Source: Planctomycetota bacterium (lineage in GTDB: Bacteria > Planctomycetota > UBA1135 > GCA-002686595). Taken from it: DNA of 64,000 nucleotides. Shown here in pieces: positions 1 through 9,311 of the stretch. Positions within the stretch are counted from its first letter, which is position 1; each line of letters starts with the position of its first letter. Below the pieces are notes generated by a model, which saw nothing but the letters and a program-made list of their open reading frames with translations, did not search any database and was not told where the DNA came from. The position numbers and the translations under genes were made by a program. The stretch is from contig JADYYP010000017.1 in assembly GCA_020853575.1 (NCBI GenBank), forward strand, positions 1-64,000, read 5' to 3'.

Positions 1-204
1 CCTACGAACGCATGAACTGCGGTACCCAACCCGCGAATATCAGACTGCAACGTCGCGAAGCGAGCCGGCGCTCGCCGTCCCCGCACCTTCAACCTCGATC
101 GCTCCCAAGCGATCGGGGCCAGCCGCCCAAGAAAGGCGCCCGGCCCCGCACAATTCAAACCTGTCAGCGTGATCCGTCAGGAGTGCTTGACAGGTCCACC
201 CATA

Positions 205-1938
205 TCAGGGCCCGATGACGAAGCGCAGTCCGTCGGTCAGGCCCGTGGTCGTGACGTCGGCGGGATCGCGGTACCAGTACTGCGCGAACACGGTGCGCCC
301 CAGTTGGAGGCGCGGGTCGATGCCCGTTTGGATGCGCGCGTTGAAGTCGAACGCGAACACTCCGGAGCAGTCGTCCGGCGGCGCATTGCCGGCAGAATTC
401 TGTAGCGCCGTGCGCAGCGTCGGGGCCTTGACGCACAACGTGCCGCCCTGGAACGGCAGGTTATTCCACCAGAAGCCGTAGAACAGCAAGCCGTTCTTGT
501 TGTTGAGCACTTGCACGGCGGTGACGTTGAACGGCACGGCGGACGTGACCGAGGGCGAGCCGCTGAAGCCGATGGCGGGGACACATCCCTGGCTGTTCGT
601 CTTCGCGCTGCAGTACGCCACTGGCTGCTCTTGGCCGCGGTCGCGCAGGAACACGTCGTACTGGTTGTTGGTGTCGCCGGCGACGAGGTTGGTGCACTCG
701 CTCTGGAACGCGACGTAGCGCCCGTCCGCGGACAACGCATCGGGGAACGATCCGAAATTCCCGATGACGCCCGCGCTGCTCTGGCTGATCAACGTCGTCA
801 CGCCCGTGACGCGGTCCTTGAGGAACGCGTCGAAGTTGAAGTTGGTGTCACCTCCGACGAGGTTCGACGCGATGCTGCTGAACGAGACGTAGCGGCCGTC
901 GAAAGAGAGCTTCCCCAGGCTCGAACCGGCGTTGCCGAGCACGCCGCTCGAGCTGGTGCTGGCGATCGAGACGCTGCCGTCGGAGCTCTTGCGCACGAAC
1001 ACGTCGAGGAATCCGTTGGTGTCTCCGGCCACGACGTTGTTGACCGAGGTCGAGAACGAGGTGAATGCGCCGTCGCCCGAGATGGCCGGATCGGTGCTGT
1101 GACCGGGGATCTGCGCGCCGAGCGCGTCGAGGCTGACGCGCGTGGTTTGGCCGCTCACGGTGTCGCGCACGAAGACGTCGAAGCTCGCGTTGGTGTCGTT
1201 CGGCACCAGGTTGGATGCACCGCTGGTGAACACGACGAAACGCCCGTCGTCGGAAATGCCGGAGACGTTGGCGGACGCGTTGGCCTGGGCACCGGACGAG
1301 TCGACGTTGACGCGGGTCGTCGTGTTGGTCTGCAAGTCGCGCAGGAACAGGTCCTCGACTCCGTTGGTGTCGCCGGCGACGAAGAGCGTGTCGAAGCTCG
1401 CGAACACGACGAAGCGACCATTGCCCGAGATGCGCGCGTTCTCGCAGAACTGAACGCCCTGCGTGCCGGACGAGCTCAGGTTGGCTCGCACCACCGCGCC
1501 CGTTTGGCGGTCCTTGACGAAGGTGTCCGTCGAGTTGTTGGTGTCGCCGACGATGAGATTGGAAGCGCCACTGGTGAAGGCGACGTAGCGACCGTCGGAG
1601 GAGATCGTGCAGCCGCCCGAAGGACCGCCGAGCGCCTGATTGCCGCCGACGTCGACGCTGATCCTCGATGTCGTGTTGCTCAACCGGTCGCGCACGAAGA
1701 CGTCGGGCTGGGCGTTGGTGTCGCCGGCGACCAAGTTGCTCGCTTGGCTGGTGAACACCACGTAGCGCGCGTCGGGCGTCAGATGAGCGCCCGCCGACAC
1801 GCCACCGGTGGCCTGGGCGCCAGCGGAGTCGACGCTGATGCGCGTTGTCGACTGCGGTGCCGCGACGGCCGTGGCCGTGGTCGCCAGCACGAACGGAAGG
1901 AACGGCAGGGAGAGCGATTGGGGCGAGCGCCGATTCAT
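205..1938 (-). CDS. Secreted TolB/PD40-like beta-propeller protein with shared C-terminal domain
   Basis: About 577 residues. The chosen ATG (1938) is followed by a signal peptide ending near 'TAVAAPQ'; the open frame runs further upstream but without signal-like sequence. Residues ~30-435 hold about seven blade-like repeats of the form 'DGRYVAFTSGASNLIVGDTN...D.FV+D', typical of WD40-like/PD40 (TolB-type) propellers, each with a conserved 'GDTN' loop. Residues ~442-576 form the four-cysteine C-terminal domain ('YCSAKTNSQGCVPAI' to the end) found on four other proteins here. The role is unknown; an extracellular or outer-surface binding protein is inferred. It stands alone, with no neighbouring gene on its strand within 1 kb upstream. 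Confidence 0.85.
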   Translation of the reverse strand: MNRRSPQSLSLPFLPFVLATTATAVAAPQSTTRISVDSAGAQATGGVSAGAHLTPDARYVVFTSQASNLVAGDTNAQPDVFVRDRLSNTTSRISVDVGGNQALGGPSGGCTISSDGRYVAFTSGASNLIVGDTNNSTDTFVKDRQTGAVVRANLSSSGTQGVQFCENARISGNGRFVVFASFDTLFVAGDTNGVEDLFLRDLQTNTTTRVNVDSSGAQANASANVSGISDDGRFVVFTSGASNLVPNDTNASFDVFVRDTVSGQTTRVSLDALGAQIPGHSTDPAISGDGAFTSFSTSVNNVVAGDTNGFLDVFVRKSSDGSVSIASTSSSGVLGNAGSSLGKLSFDGRYVSFSSIASNLVGGDTNFNFDAFLKDRVTGVTTLISQSSAGVIGNFGSFPDALSADGRYVAFQSECTNLVAGDTNNQYDVFLRDRGQEQPVAYCSAKTNSQGCVPAIGFSGSPSVTSAVPFNVTAVQVLNNKNGLLFYGFWWNNLPFQGGTLCVKAPTLRTALQNSAGNAPPDDCSGVFAFDFNARIQTGIDPRLQLGRTVFAQYWYRDPADVTTTGLTDGLRFVIGP

Positions 1939-2594
1939 GGAGCCGAGGGGGTTCTGGGACGAGTGGAAACCGACGATGGGGTGGCGCACCGAGGCGGCCG
2001 GCGTGCCGAGATCCGAGCGTAACCCAGGAATGCAATTTCGTGCGGGCGCCCACCGAGCGGCCGCAGAAATCGGCTCGCGCGAGCCGCAGTCGCTGCCTCC
2101 GCGCGCCCATCCAGCCGCGGTTCGTGCAGCGGCGCGAGACGCCACTCGTCGCGACCGCGCTCGCCCGGCGACTCGACACGGGTGTGCTCTCCGATCCGTC
2201 GCTCTTCCTCCGGCGCCATAGGTGGACCTCGCCTCAATGGCCGAGCAACGACAGGTCGATGCCGCGCGACTCAGGAAGTGGTGCAGCTCGAGCTCGAATC
2301 GAGCGCTCAGTCGAATCCTGCGGTGGACGCGTCACGAGGTCGTTGCCGCTGCACGAACGCAGGCTGTCGAGGGGAGCCCTTGGCGGCGGGTGATTCGGCC
2401 TAACTCGAGCCTCCTCAACACACCGCCTTGTCCAAAAAACCGTGCGGTCGACCGCCAGTGAGGCTCCCGCGCAAAGTCGAACCGGGGTCCGTCGACGGAG
2501 CATTGCCACCGCGCCGCCCGCTCAACCTGCTGCTGTTGCCCCAGAAAAAAGCCGGCGCGTCTGCTGCGCGGGACGCGGGGCTGCGCAATCCGGC

Positions 2595-2632
2595 GCACAG
2601 GTGACAGTCGTGTCCGGGCACATGGGTGACAC
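2595..2632. repeat. Imperfect direct repeat, possible IS481-type transposon-end relic
   Basis: Two copies of a 'GCACA(T)GG(G)TGACA' motif start at 2595 and 2618, separated by 'GTCGTGTCCG'. Repeated 'CACATGGGTGACA' blocks are a recurrent feature near the termini of IS481-like elements in my recollection. No transposase reading frame is nearby, so if this is a relic only the end remains. Low confidence. Confidence 0.3.
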
Positions 2633-2809
2633 TTCGCGCTGACATCGGGGGCGGGGCGGTGGTCGCGTTGCCCGGATGGCGTGGCACCAGGTCAAATTGC
2701 GGCGAGCGCCGCGGCGGTCGGCGAGCGGCTCCCTTTGGGGGCGATCATGTCTCTGCCGCAGTCGCCCATTCGGTGCCTGCCGAAGCGAGGTTCTAGAGCA
2801 CACCGCGAT

Positions 2810-2861
2810 TGAAAGTGGGGGCACCGTAGGCCCCTCGGCGGGGTCGGGAGCCCCACTTTCA
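2810..2861. repeat. Perfect 11-bp inverted repeat (hairpin)
   Basis: Arms TGAAAGTGGGG (2810-2820) and CCCCACTTTCA (2851-2861) are exact reverse complements around a 30-nt loop that itself contains CCCC...GGGG. It lies about 150 nt upstream of the subtilase start at 3013. It is too far from any gene end to be an obvious terminator; a leader structure, a protein-binding site or a mobile-element relic are all possible. Confidence 0.55.
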
Positions 2862-3012
2862 CGGTCGGGGGGCGCGTACATCGCGGAACCTCGCGGCGAC
2901 GCTTGGGGAGTTCGCGGCGCCGATGCGCCGGGCCGGGCGTAACGAGTTGGCCGGGTCGCGGATCTCATGGGAGTCGTTTGCGTTCACCCAGCGCTCCATC
3001 GAGGTCGTTCCC

Positions 3013-6000
3013 ATGCTCATCAGCCTGTCCGTGGCCCTCGCGGCCCAGTCCCTGGTCGCCCCGACGGCCTCCCAAGAGCCGCGCTCGACGCCGGCCATCA
3101 TCGGCACGCCTGAGTTCGTCGAGCTGGCCCTCGACGATTCGATCCCGCTCCCGAATCCGCCCCAAGTCGTCGCCGGTGATCTCGGGGACCAAATCGTGGC
3201 TCCCGCGAGCGGCGACCCGTATTTCCTCAGCTTCGCGCCCGGCGCCTACTACCCGCCGGCCGGTGAGCGCATCGACGCCGAACTCGCGCAGCGCGTTTCG
3301 GGGATCCCGAGCGACGGTCGACCGCTGCCCGAGACCTACGCCTTCGTGATGTTCGACAAGCGCATCACCGAGGCGCGCGTCGCCGCGTTGACCGACGCCG
3401 GCGCGCGCGTGCTGTCGTTCCACCCGCACTACTGCCTGAAGGTGGCGCTCTCGCCGACCGCGCTCGACGCGCTCGCGGGTCTCGACTTCGTGCGCTGGGT
3501 GGGAGTCGCCAAGACCTGGCAGAAGCTCCATCCGACGGCGGTCGCGGCGCGCGAAGCGGCCGGCTCGGCGCCTCTGGATCTGTGGATCAACGTGTTCGAC
3601 AGCGATCTCGGGCCGCAGTCGACGCGCGTGCCGATCGGCGTCGGGCACGAGGCCGATGCGGACGGCAACGTGTTGCCCGCGAACGACGCCGCGCAGCCGT
3701 ACATCGTGTTCTCCAACGGCTGGCAGCAGCGCGCGCTCGAGGAGCTCGGCGTCGAAGTGCTCGAGTACGTCGACGAGGTGCGCGCGTTCCGCGTGCGCGT
3801 CGCGCCCGAGCGCGTCGAGGCGCTCCTCGACACGGACTTCGTCCAGTTCATCGAGGCCTATCAAGCTCCGCAGGCGCTCCACGACGAGTCGATGCCGCTG
3901 GTCAACGCCGACCGTACGCGCGCGAGCTACGACGGAGCGACGGCGACGGCCGGTGTGATCGACAGCGGGATGAACTTCCTGCACCTGGCGATCGATCCCT
4001 ACGTGATCGGCTGGGAGTACTCGACCGACAACACGCTCTACTGGGACGACCAGAACACGCACGGCACGCACGTCAGCGGGACGATGCTCGGCAATGGAGA
4101 CATCGAGGACAGCTACACCGGCGCCGCGCCTGGACTGGGCGCCGACACCGCGCACCGCGTGTTCGTGGCCAAGATCCTCAATGCGGCGGGCTTCGGCACG
4201 GGCGTGAGCATCTCCGCGGTCTACACGCAGATGCGCACGGCCTACACGGACTCGAACAACGTGACCACCTCGCGGCCGATGGTGGTCAACAACTCCTATG
4301 GCACTCCGGGCGGCCCGTACTACGGCACAGAGACCGAAGCGCGCCTGATCGACGACACGGTGTACGACTGGGATCAGTTGTACGTGTTCGCGGCGGGCAA
4401 CTCGGGTTCGTCGGGGAGCACGATGCTCAAGGAGTCGAGCTCCAAGAACGCGCTCTCGGTGGGCAGCGTGTACGACCGCGATAACCTCGGGGACGATCCG
4501 GGCACGGTCGCGGTCAGCTCGAGCCGCGGACCGACCGACGACCTGCGCTGGAAGCCCAATCTGTGCGCTCCGGGGAACTCGATCTACTCCTGCGACGCCA
4601 ACAACACCTCGGGCTACACGGCGAAGACCGGCACGAGCATGGCGGCCCCGCACGTCACGGGCATCGCGGCTCAGCTGTGCGATCGCTACTCGTTCCTGCG
4701 CTACAACCCGGCGGCACTCTCCGCGGTGATGATGGCCGGCTCGATCACCAAGGACAACGCGACGCTCGCTACACCGAGCACAGATCCGCTCAACCACTTG
4801 AACGTGTACGGCACGGGCCGCATCGATGCCTACAAGGCCTGGGGCGGGGACAGCCAACAGTCGATGTACTTCTGGAGCTTCGGGCAGTCGACGGCCGGCT
4901 ATGGCCAGCTCGACTTCGACGTCAACGCCGGAGCGACGCGCGTCACCGTGGTGATGCACTACAAGGAAGAGTCGGCTTCGTCCGGCGCAGGCTCGGCGCT
5001 AATCAACGACCTCGACATGTGGATCGACGCACCGCCCCTCACCGCGGGTGGGAACACCGGTGAGTACAGTGCTCAGCAGAGCCCGCGGGACAACACCGAG
5101 ATCCGCATCGTCAACAGCCCCACGACAGGCACCTGGCGCATCAAGGTGTTCCCCGACAGTGTCGTCGCCGGGCAGACCTGCAAGGTCGGTGTGTGCGCGA
5201 TCGTGACCTACGCGGACACGACACCGACGCCGACCTATTCGGTGACGACGAGCGACGCGTATGTCCAGCCGAACCAGAACACCACGATCACCGCGAGCTA
5301 CACCAACCCGAGCTACATCGCGTCGGGCGTGTTCCTCGACTCCACTTCCAGCGGCGACACGCTGCAGAGCGTGGTGACGACGCTCGAGGACGGCGCGACC
5401 GCGGATCTCACGGGAAATACGCAGCTCGGGCGCGACGTGCTGCTCGGGAACATCGTGCACGGCACGAATCGCTACGCGACCTGGACGACGAACTGGGCGA
5501 CGGAGGGCGCCAAGAGCTTCTCGGTCCAGGCGCGCTCGGACAACGCCACGGATGTCACCGACGCGGTCACGATCTACGTCGATGGCACGCCGCCGCCGGT
5601 GCCCACCAATCTCGTGAGCACGACGCACACGCCGCTGGTGTGGTCGAACCAGTCGGCGATCTCGTTCCAGTGGACTCAGCCCGCCGACAACGTCTCCGGC
5701 GTCGACGGCTACAGCTGGACGCTGGCCGCCACCAACGGCTTGCCGAACGCGACGAAGGACATCGGTGCCGTGACGAGCTACGTCACGAACTTCAATCCTC
5801 TGACCGACACCGGCACGTGGTGGTTCAGCATCCGCCCGGTCGACCTTTCGGGAAACTGGTCGACGAGCTACGCGCGCGTCGGGCCGTTCCTGCTGGACTT
5901 CATCCAACCCAACTACGTCACCGGCCTGACCTCGCCGTCGCACGCGACGGGCACGTACTCGTGCAATGGCGCGGTGACCATGACCTGGGATCCGTGCAGC

Positions 6001-6633
6001 GATTCCGGTGGTTCGGGCCTCGCGGGCTTCTCGTACATGTGGGACCACCTGCCGGTCTCGACTCCCGATGCGTCGCTCGAGCTCGGTGCGTCGGCGACCA
6101 GCGTGGTCAGCAGTCCCGGCGTCAGCGCCCAGCCGTGGTACTTCCACATCCGGCCCTACGACAACGCGGGCAACGGCCAGAACCAGTTCAATTACGGACC
6201 GCTGTGGATCGTCTCTCCGACGCCGCAGATCTACTGCACGGCGAAGACCAATTCGCTGGGCTGCACGCCGTCGATTTCGACCACGGGCTCGCCTTCGAAG
6301 TCGGCCGGCAACTTGGTGGTCTCGTGCAACAGCGCGATCAGCCAGAAGAACGGCCTCTTGTTCTGGGGCTTCTCGCCGAGCGCCGCGCCGTTCCAAGGCG
6401 GCACGAAGTGCGTCGGGAGCCCGACCGTGCGCACGCCGACGATCAACTCCGGCGGATCGCCCTCGGGCAACGATTGCTCGGGCGCCTACAGCTTCGGGTT
6501 CACGACCGCGTACATGAACTCGGTCGGAATCGATCCGGGCGACACGTTGTACGCGCAGTGGTGGATGCGCGATCCGGCGAGCGCGAGCACGACCGGCCTG
6601 TCGAACGCCGTGCAGTTCACCGTTTGCCAGTGA
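3013..6633 (+). CDS. Secreted subtilisin-like serine protease (S8) with shared C-terminal domain
   Basis: About 1206 residues. The ATG at 3013 is preceded by GAGG and followed by a signal peptide ('MLISLSVALAAQSLVAPTAS'). Residues ~60-300 hold two similar pro-region-like segments. The S8 catalytic residues are visible: Asp317 ('GVIDSG'), His350 ('HGTHVSG'), oxyanion Asn463 ('AAGNSG') and Ser542 ('GTSMAAPHVTG'). After the catalytic domain come a jelly-roll/P-like segment (~640-740), Ig/fibronectin-like segments (~750-1070) and the four-cysteine C-terminal domain (1074-1206). It should be an exported endopeptidase. A hairpin terminator follows at 6662-6696. The family call is secure; the substrate is unknown. 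Confidence 0.92.
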   Translation: MLISLSVALAAQSLVAPTASQEPRSTPAIIGTPEFVELALDDSIPLPNPPQVVAGDLGDQIVAPASGDPYFLSFAPGAYYPPAGERIDAELAQRVSGIPSDGRPLPETYAFVMFDKRITEARVAALTDAGARVLSFHPHYCLKVALSPTALDALAGLDFVRWVGVAKTWQKLHPTAVAAREAAGSAPLDLWINVFDSDLGPQSTRVPIGVGHEADADGNVLPANDAAQPYIVFSNGWQQRALEELGVEVLEYVDEVRAFRVRVAPERVEALLDTDFVQFIEAYQAPQALHDESMPLVNADRTRASYDGATATAGVIDSGMNFLHLAIDPYVIGWEYSTDNTLYWDDQNTHGTHVSGTMLGNGDIEDSYTGAAPGLGADTAHRVFVAKILNAAGFGTGVSISAVYTQMRTAYTDSNNVTTSRPMVVNNSYGTPGGPYYGTETEARLIDDTVYDWDQLYVFAAGNSGSSGSTMLKESSSKNALSVGSVYDRDNLGDDPGTVAVSSSRGPTDDLRWKPNLCAPGNSIYSCDANNTSGYTAKTGTSMAAPHVTGIAAQLCDRYSFLRYNPAALSAVMMAGSITKDNATLATPSTDPLNHLNVYGTGRIDAYKAWGGDSQQSMYFWSFGQSTAGYGQLDFDVNAGATRVTVVMHYKEESASSGAGSALINDLDMWIDAPPLTAGGNTGEYSAQQSPRDNTEIRIVNSPTTGTWRIKVFPDSVVAGQTCKVGVCAIVTYADTTPTPTYSVTTSDAYVQPNQNTTITASYTNPSYIASGVFLDSTSSGDTLQSVVTTLEDGATADLTGNTQLGRDVLLGNIVHGTNRYATWTTNWATEGAKSFSVQARSDNATDVTDAVTIYVDGTPPPVPTNLVSTTHTPLVWSNQSAISFQWTQPADNVSGVDGYSWTLAATNGLPNATKDIGAVTSYVTNFNPLTDTGTWWFSIRPVDLSGNWSTSYARVGPFLLDFIQPNYVTGLTSPSHATGTYSCNGAVTMTWDPCSDSGGSGLAGFSYMWDHLPVSTPDASLELGASATSVVSSPGVSAQPWYFHIRPYDNAGNGQNQFNYGPLWIVSPTPQIYCTAKTNSLGCTPSISTTGSPSKSAGNLVVSCNSAISQKNGLLFWGFSPSAAPFQGGTKCVGSPTVRTPTINSGGSPSGNDCSGAYSFGFTTAYMNSVGIDPGDTLYAQWWMRDPASASTTGLSNAVQFTVCQ

Positions 6634-6661
6634 GCTGACCAACGCTCGGTGGCGCAACTCG

Positions 6662-6696
6662 CGAGGCCGATCCCGCCACGACCGGGGTCGGCCTCG
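6662..6696. terminator. Hairpin terminator between convergent genes
   Basis: Arms CGAGGCCGATCCC (6662-6674) and GGGGTCGGCCTCG (6684-6696) pair over 13 bp with one G-T wobble and a 9-nt loop, 28 nt after the subtilase stop and 26 nt before the end of the opposing DUF1207 gene. There is no long T tract; the position suggests a bidirectional terminator. Confidence 0.65.
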
Positions 6697-6722
6697 ATTC
6701 GTGGGCGCTGCGCCGCTCTCGG

Positions 6723-7829
6723 CTAGAACGCGAGCTGTAGGCCGAAGCCGGCGAACCAAATGCGGTCGTCGTAGAACTGACCGTGGGGCGCGTAGCCGTG
6801 GTACAGGTCGAACATCCAGCGCGTGCGGCGCGCTCGCTGGGCGGAGTCGAGCTCGATGCCGAAGGAGAGCGCTGCGTCGAGTGCGCCGGAGTGTTCCTCC
6901 CAGCTCTTCAAGTCCAGCCCGGCGACAGGACGACCGCCGAACAGCTCGCGCGTGCCGCGCAGCTCGAGTCCGGCGTGTCCGCCCCAACGCTCGAGATCGC
7001 GCGGATCGCGGTGGAGCAGGAACTCACCCCCGAGGTAACCGCGCCACGCGCCGAGATCGAGCGAGTAGAGCAGTTCGAGTGACTCGAAGCTCAGGTTGAT
7101 GCGATCGGTCGGCGCCGCCAGCAAGAACTCGTCGCCCAGGTGCGAGCTCTGGTGGTACAGGCGCAAACGCGCCGCATGCCGGCCCTCGCGCCAGGTCAAT
7201 GGCACGCCGACCACGTAGTCCGCGTTGATCAAGTCGGCCGAGGCGGTCTCCAGGTCGAATTGCGCGAAAAGCCCGGCCGAAAGGCCGACTTGCAGTCCGT
7301 CGCCCGCCTTGCGACCGGAGCGCTTCCACAGCCCGAAGGACTCGCCGAAGCCCACGGCGGCGCCGGTCGTCTCGGCGTCCGGCGTGTCGTAGTGCCGCAG
7401 GCTCGCGAAGAAGCGCGGAGTCTTCGGATCGGCGAGCAGGGGCTCGAACACGTCGCCCTGGGGATAGGCGATGTCTTCGCTCGAGAGTCCCAGCAGTCCG
7501 GGCAGGCCACCACCGGACGCGATGAAGGCGTCACCCGCGCGCACGTCGGTGTCGTCGACAAGCTCGACGCCGGTCACCCCGGGGACGCCGACCAGCCGGC
7601 GCACTTGTGGCTCGCGCACGGCGCGGTCGTTGACATGGATGCCGATCGTCGCGATGCCCGCGCGCACTTGGAGCGCGTAGGTGCCCGGCTCCCAGCCGAG
7701 CTCGCGCTCGAGGATCGCCTGCAGATAGCCTGCGCTGCGCGCATCGTCCGCTGGGCTCGGATCTTGGGCCTGCACGCTCGACAGCGAGGTGCCGAAGAGC
7801 GCCACGACGACTGCGAAGCGCAAGCTCAC
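6723..7829 (-). CDS. DUF1207 family outer-membrane protein with BON-like N-terminal segment
   Basis: About 368 residues, starting at a GTG (7829) directly before a signal peptide ending 'SSVQAQ'; no in-frame ATG fits. Residues ~40-110 resemble a BON-like fold ('GIATIGIHVNDRAVREPQV', 'VPGVTGVELVDD'). The remainder matches the DUF1207 pattern: 'PRFFASLRHY', 'GFGESFGLW', 'SSHLGDEFLL', then amphipathic strands ending in aromatic 'LQLAF', as expected of an outer-membrane beta-barrel. Its function is not known. It lies 61 bp downstream of the MsrBA gene on the same strand and may be cotranscribed with it. Start choice is the weaker part of the call. Confidence 0.8.
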   Translation of the reverse strand: MSLRFAVVVALFGTSLSSVQAQDPSPADDARSAGYLQAILERELGWEPGTYALQVRAGIATIGIHVNDRAVREPQVRRLVGVPGVTGVELVDDTDVRAGDAFIASGGGLPGLLGLSSEDIAYPQGDVFEPLLADPKTPRFFASLRHYDTPDAETTGAAVGFGESFGLWKRSGRKAGDGLQVGLSAGLFAQFDLETASADLINADYVVGVPLTWREGRHAARLRLYHQSSHLGDEFLLAAPTDRINLSFESLELLYSLDLGAWRGYLGGEFLLHRDPRDLERWGGHAGLELRGTRELFGGRPVAGLDLKSWEEHSGALDAALSFGIELDSAQRARRTRWMFDLYHGYAPHGQFYDDRIWFAGFGLQLAF

Positions 7830-7890
7830 CGCGTCACCGTACCCGGATGGGAGCAACCGAGCGCCTGCTCGCCCGCTCTCGCCGCTCGGG

Positions 7891-8967
7891 CTAGTCGCGC
7901 AGGAAGTGGCACGTATAGCCGCCCGGATTGCGCACCAGATAGTCCTGGTGATAGGCCTCCGCCGGCCACCACTTGGCCGCAGGCTCGAGCGTGGTCGCGA
8001 TCGGCTTCTTCCACTTCTTGTGTGCCTCGACCAGCGCCTTTTCGGCCGCGGCTTTCTGGCGCGCATCGGCGTAGAAGATCGCCGAGCGGTACTGCGTGCC
8101 GACATCGTTGCCCTGGCGGTTCTTGGTCGTCGGGTCGTGCATGCGGAAGAACCACACCAGCAACTCCTCGTAGCTCACCTTCGTGGGATCGAAGAGCACC
8201 TTGACCGACTCGGCGTGACCGCTCTTGCTGTCGTGGGTGTCGTCGTACTTGGGGTTTTCGAGGTGTCCGCCGGTGTAGCCGCACTCGGTGTCCAGCACGC
8301 CCGGGATCTTGCGCAGGATGTCCTCCATCCCCCAGAAGCAGCCGCCGGCGAGGATCGCGGTCTCGGTGGTCGTGGGCTTGGTCACGGGTGCTTCCTTTCC
8401 GAACAGCGGCAGAAATCGCCCCAGGCCTTCTTGCTCGAGCCGGTCGACGGGAACGAAGCGCAACGCGGCGGAGTTCATGCAATAGCGCAAGCCCGTCGGT
8501 GCCGGGCCATCCTCGAACACGTGACCGAGGTGCGAATCCGCGTGCTTCGAGCGCACTTCGACGCGCAGCATGCCGTGGGTCGTGTCCCGCTTTTCCTCCA
8601 GCGCGCCCTCGTCGATGGGCTTGGTGAAGCTCGGCCAGCCAGTGCCCGAGTCGTACTTGTCGAGCGACGTGAACAGCGGAGTGCCGTCGACGACGTCGAC
8701 GTAGATGCCCGGTTCGTGGTTGTCCCAGTAGGGACCGGTGAACGCTGGTTCGGTGCCGCATTGCTGCGTCACTTGGAATTGCAGGGGCGTGAGCTTGTCG
8801 CGGAGCGTCGACTTGTCGATGGGTTCACTCTCGTTGCGCGAGGTTTCGGTCGAGCGTGCCGCGTCGCCCGCGGGCGGCGGCGCGGAGGGAGCGCAGCAGG
8901 CGACGACGGCCACCAGCGCCAGCAGCGCGAGCGCGATCAGTGCGGTGCGGAACTCGGGCGTGGTCAT
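7891..8967 (-). CDS. msrAB: Lipoprotein MsrB-MsrA fusion, peptide-methionine sulfoxide reductase
   Basis: About 358 residues. The ATG at 8967 follows a GGAGGT ribosome site six bases upstream; the signal has a lipobox ('VVACC'), so the enzyme should act outside the cytoplasm on oxidised exported proteins. The MsrB domain comes first (~55-180), with the catalytic Cys in '[11 protein letters not shown]'. The usual CXXC zinc pairs are absent ('VDVVDG', '[15 protein letters not shown]') and the usual resolving position 'DSGCGWPSF' reads 'DSGTGWPSF'; a Cys in 'QQCGTEP' might substitute. The MsrA domain follows (~200-358) with 'GCFWG' and a C-terminal 'YTCH' resolving Cys. The order MsrB-MsrA is the reverse of the PilB type. 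DUF1207 lies downstream. Confidence 0.93.
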   Translation of the reverse strand: MTTPEFRTALIALALLALVAVVACCAPSAPPPAGDAARSTETSRNESEPIDKSTLRDKLTPLQFQVTQQCGTEPAFTGPYWDNHEPGIYVDVVDGTPLFTSLDKYDSGTGWPSFTKPIDEGALEEKRDTTHGMLRVEVRSKHADSHLGHVFEDGPAPTGLRYCMNSAALRFVPVDRLEQEGLGRFLPLFGKEAPVTKPTTTETAILAGGCFWGMEDILRKIPGVLDTECGYTGGHLENPKYDDTHDSKSGHAESVKVLFDPTKVSYEELLVWFFRMHDPTTKNRQGNDVGTQYRSAIFYADARQKAAAEKALVEAHKKWKKPIATTLEPAAKWWPAEAYHQDYLVRNPGGYTCHFLRD

Positions 8968-9311
8968 GGGTACCTCCATGCTGGGGGACGAGGGTAGCGC
9001 GGGAGCGGCGCGAGTGCGCGCCTCGCGCCCCCAACGCGGTGTGCGCGAGCTTGGATGTCCGTCGCGCGTCGGCGTTTCGCGCCGCGGTGGAGAGCGGCCT
9101 CGTCGCGCGGCGCGCCGCGTCGGCCCCGGGGACGTCACAGGCCGAGCCCGGGGCGTCCGCGCCCGCGACGTGTTGCACGCCCGCGACGCGTCCAGATTTT
9201 CGTCGCGGACCGGATCTAGGAATCCAAGTTCCGCGAGGACTGCGCACTCTTCCTGCTCGAGATGGTCACGAGTACAGTCGCGCCGACGTTCCTATCCCCC
9301 AGGAGGTTTGG

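Larger units (their letters stand above)
1939..3012. other. Gene-poor gap of about 1.07 kb
   Basis: No convincing coding region on either strand: short open frames here have arginine/proline-rich shadow-like composition. The gap separates two divergent secreted-protein genes, so it must hold promoters for both. It contains a paired short direct repeat (2595-2632) resembling a transposon end and a perfect inverted repeat (2810-2861), listed separately. Confidence 0.6.

Noticed and set aside
1..204. Search for a gene or RNA in the first 204 bases
   Set aside because: Only a short Arg/Pro-rich frame is present; nothing supports a real gene.
511..2022. Long plus-strand open frame of ~503 codons opposite the propeller gene
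   Set aside because: It is the antisense shadow of the real gene: composition is Arg/Val/Gly/Ala-rich with no motif, while the minus-strand frame shows a signal peptide and clear repeats.
8856..9311. Upstream extension of the second subtilase frame
   Set aside because: It overlaps the msrAB gene on the opposite strand. AGGAGG at 9301 followed by a signal peptide fixes the start at 9312.
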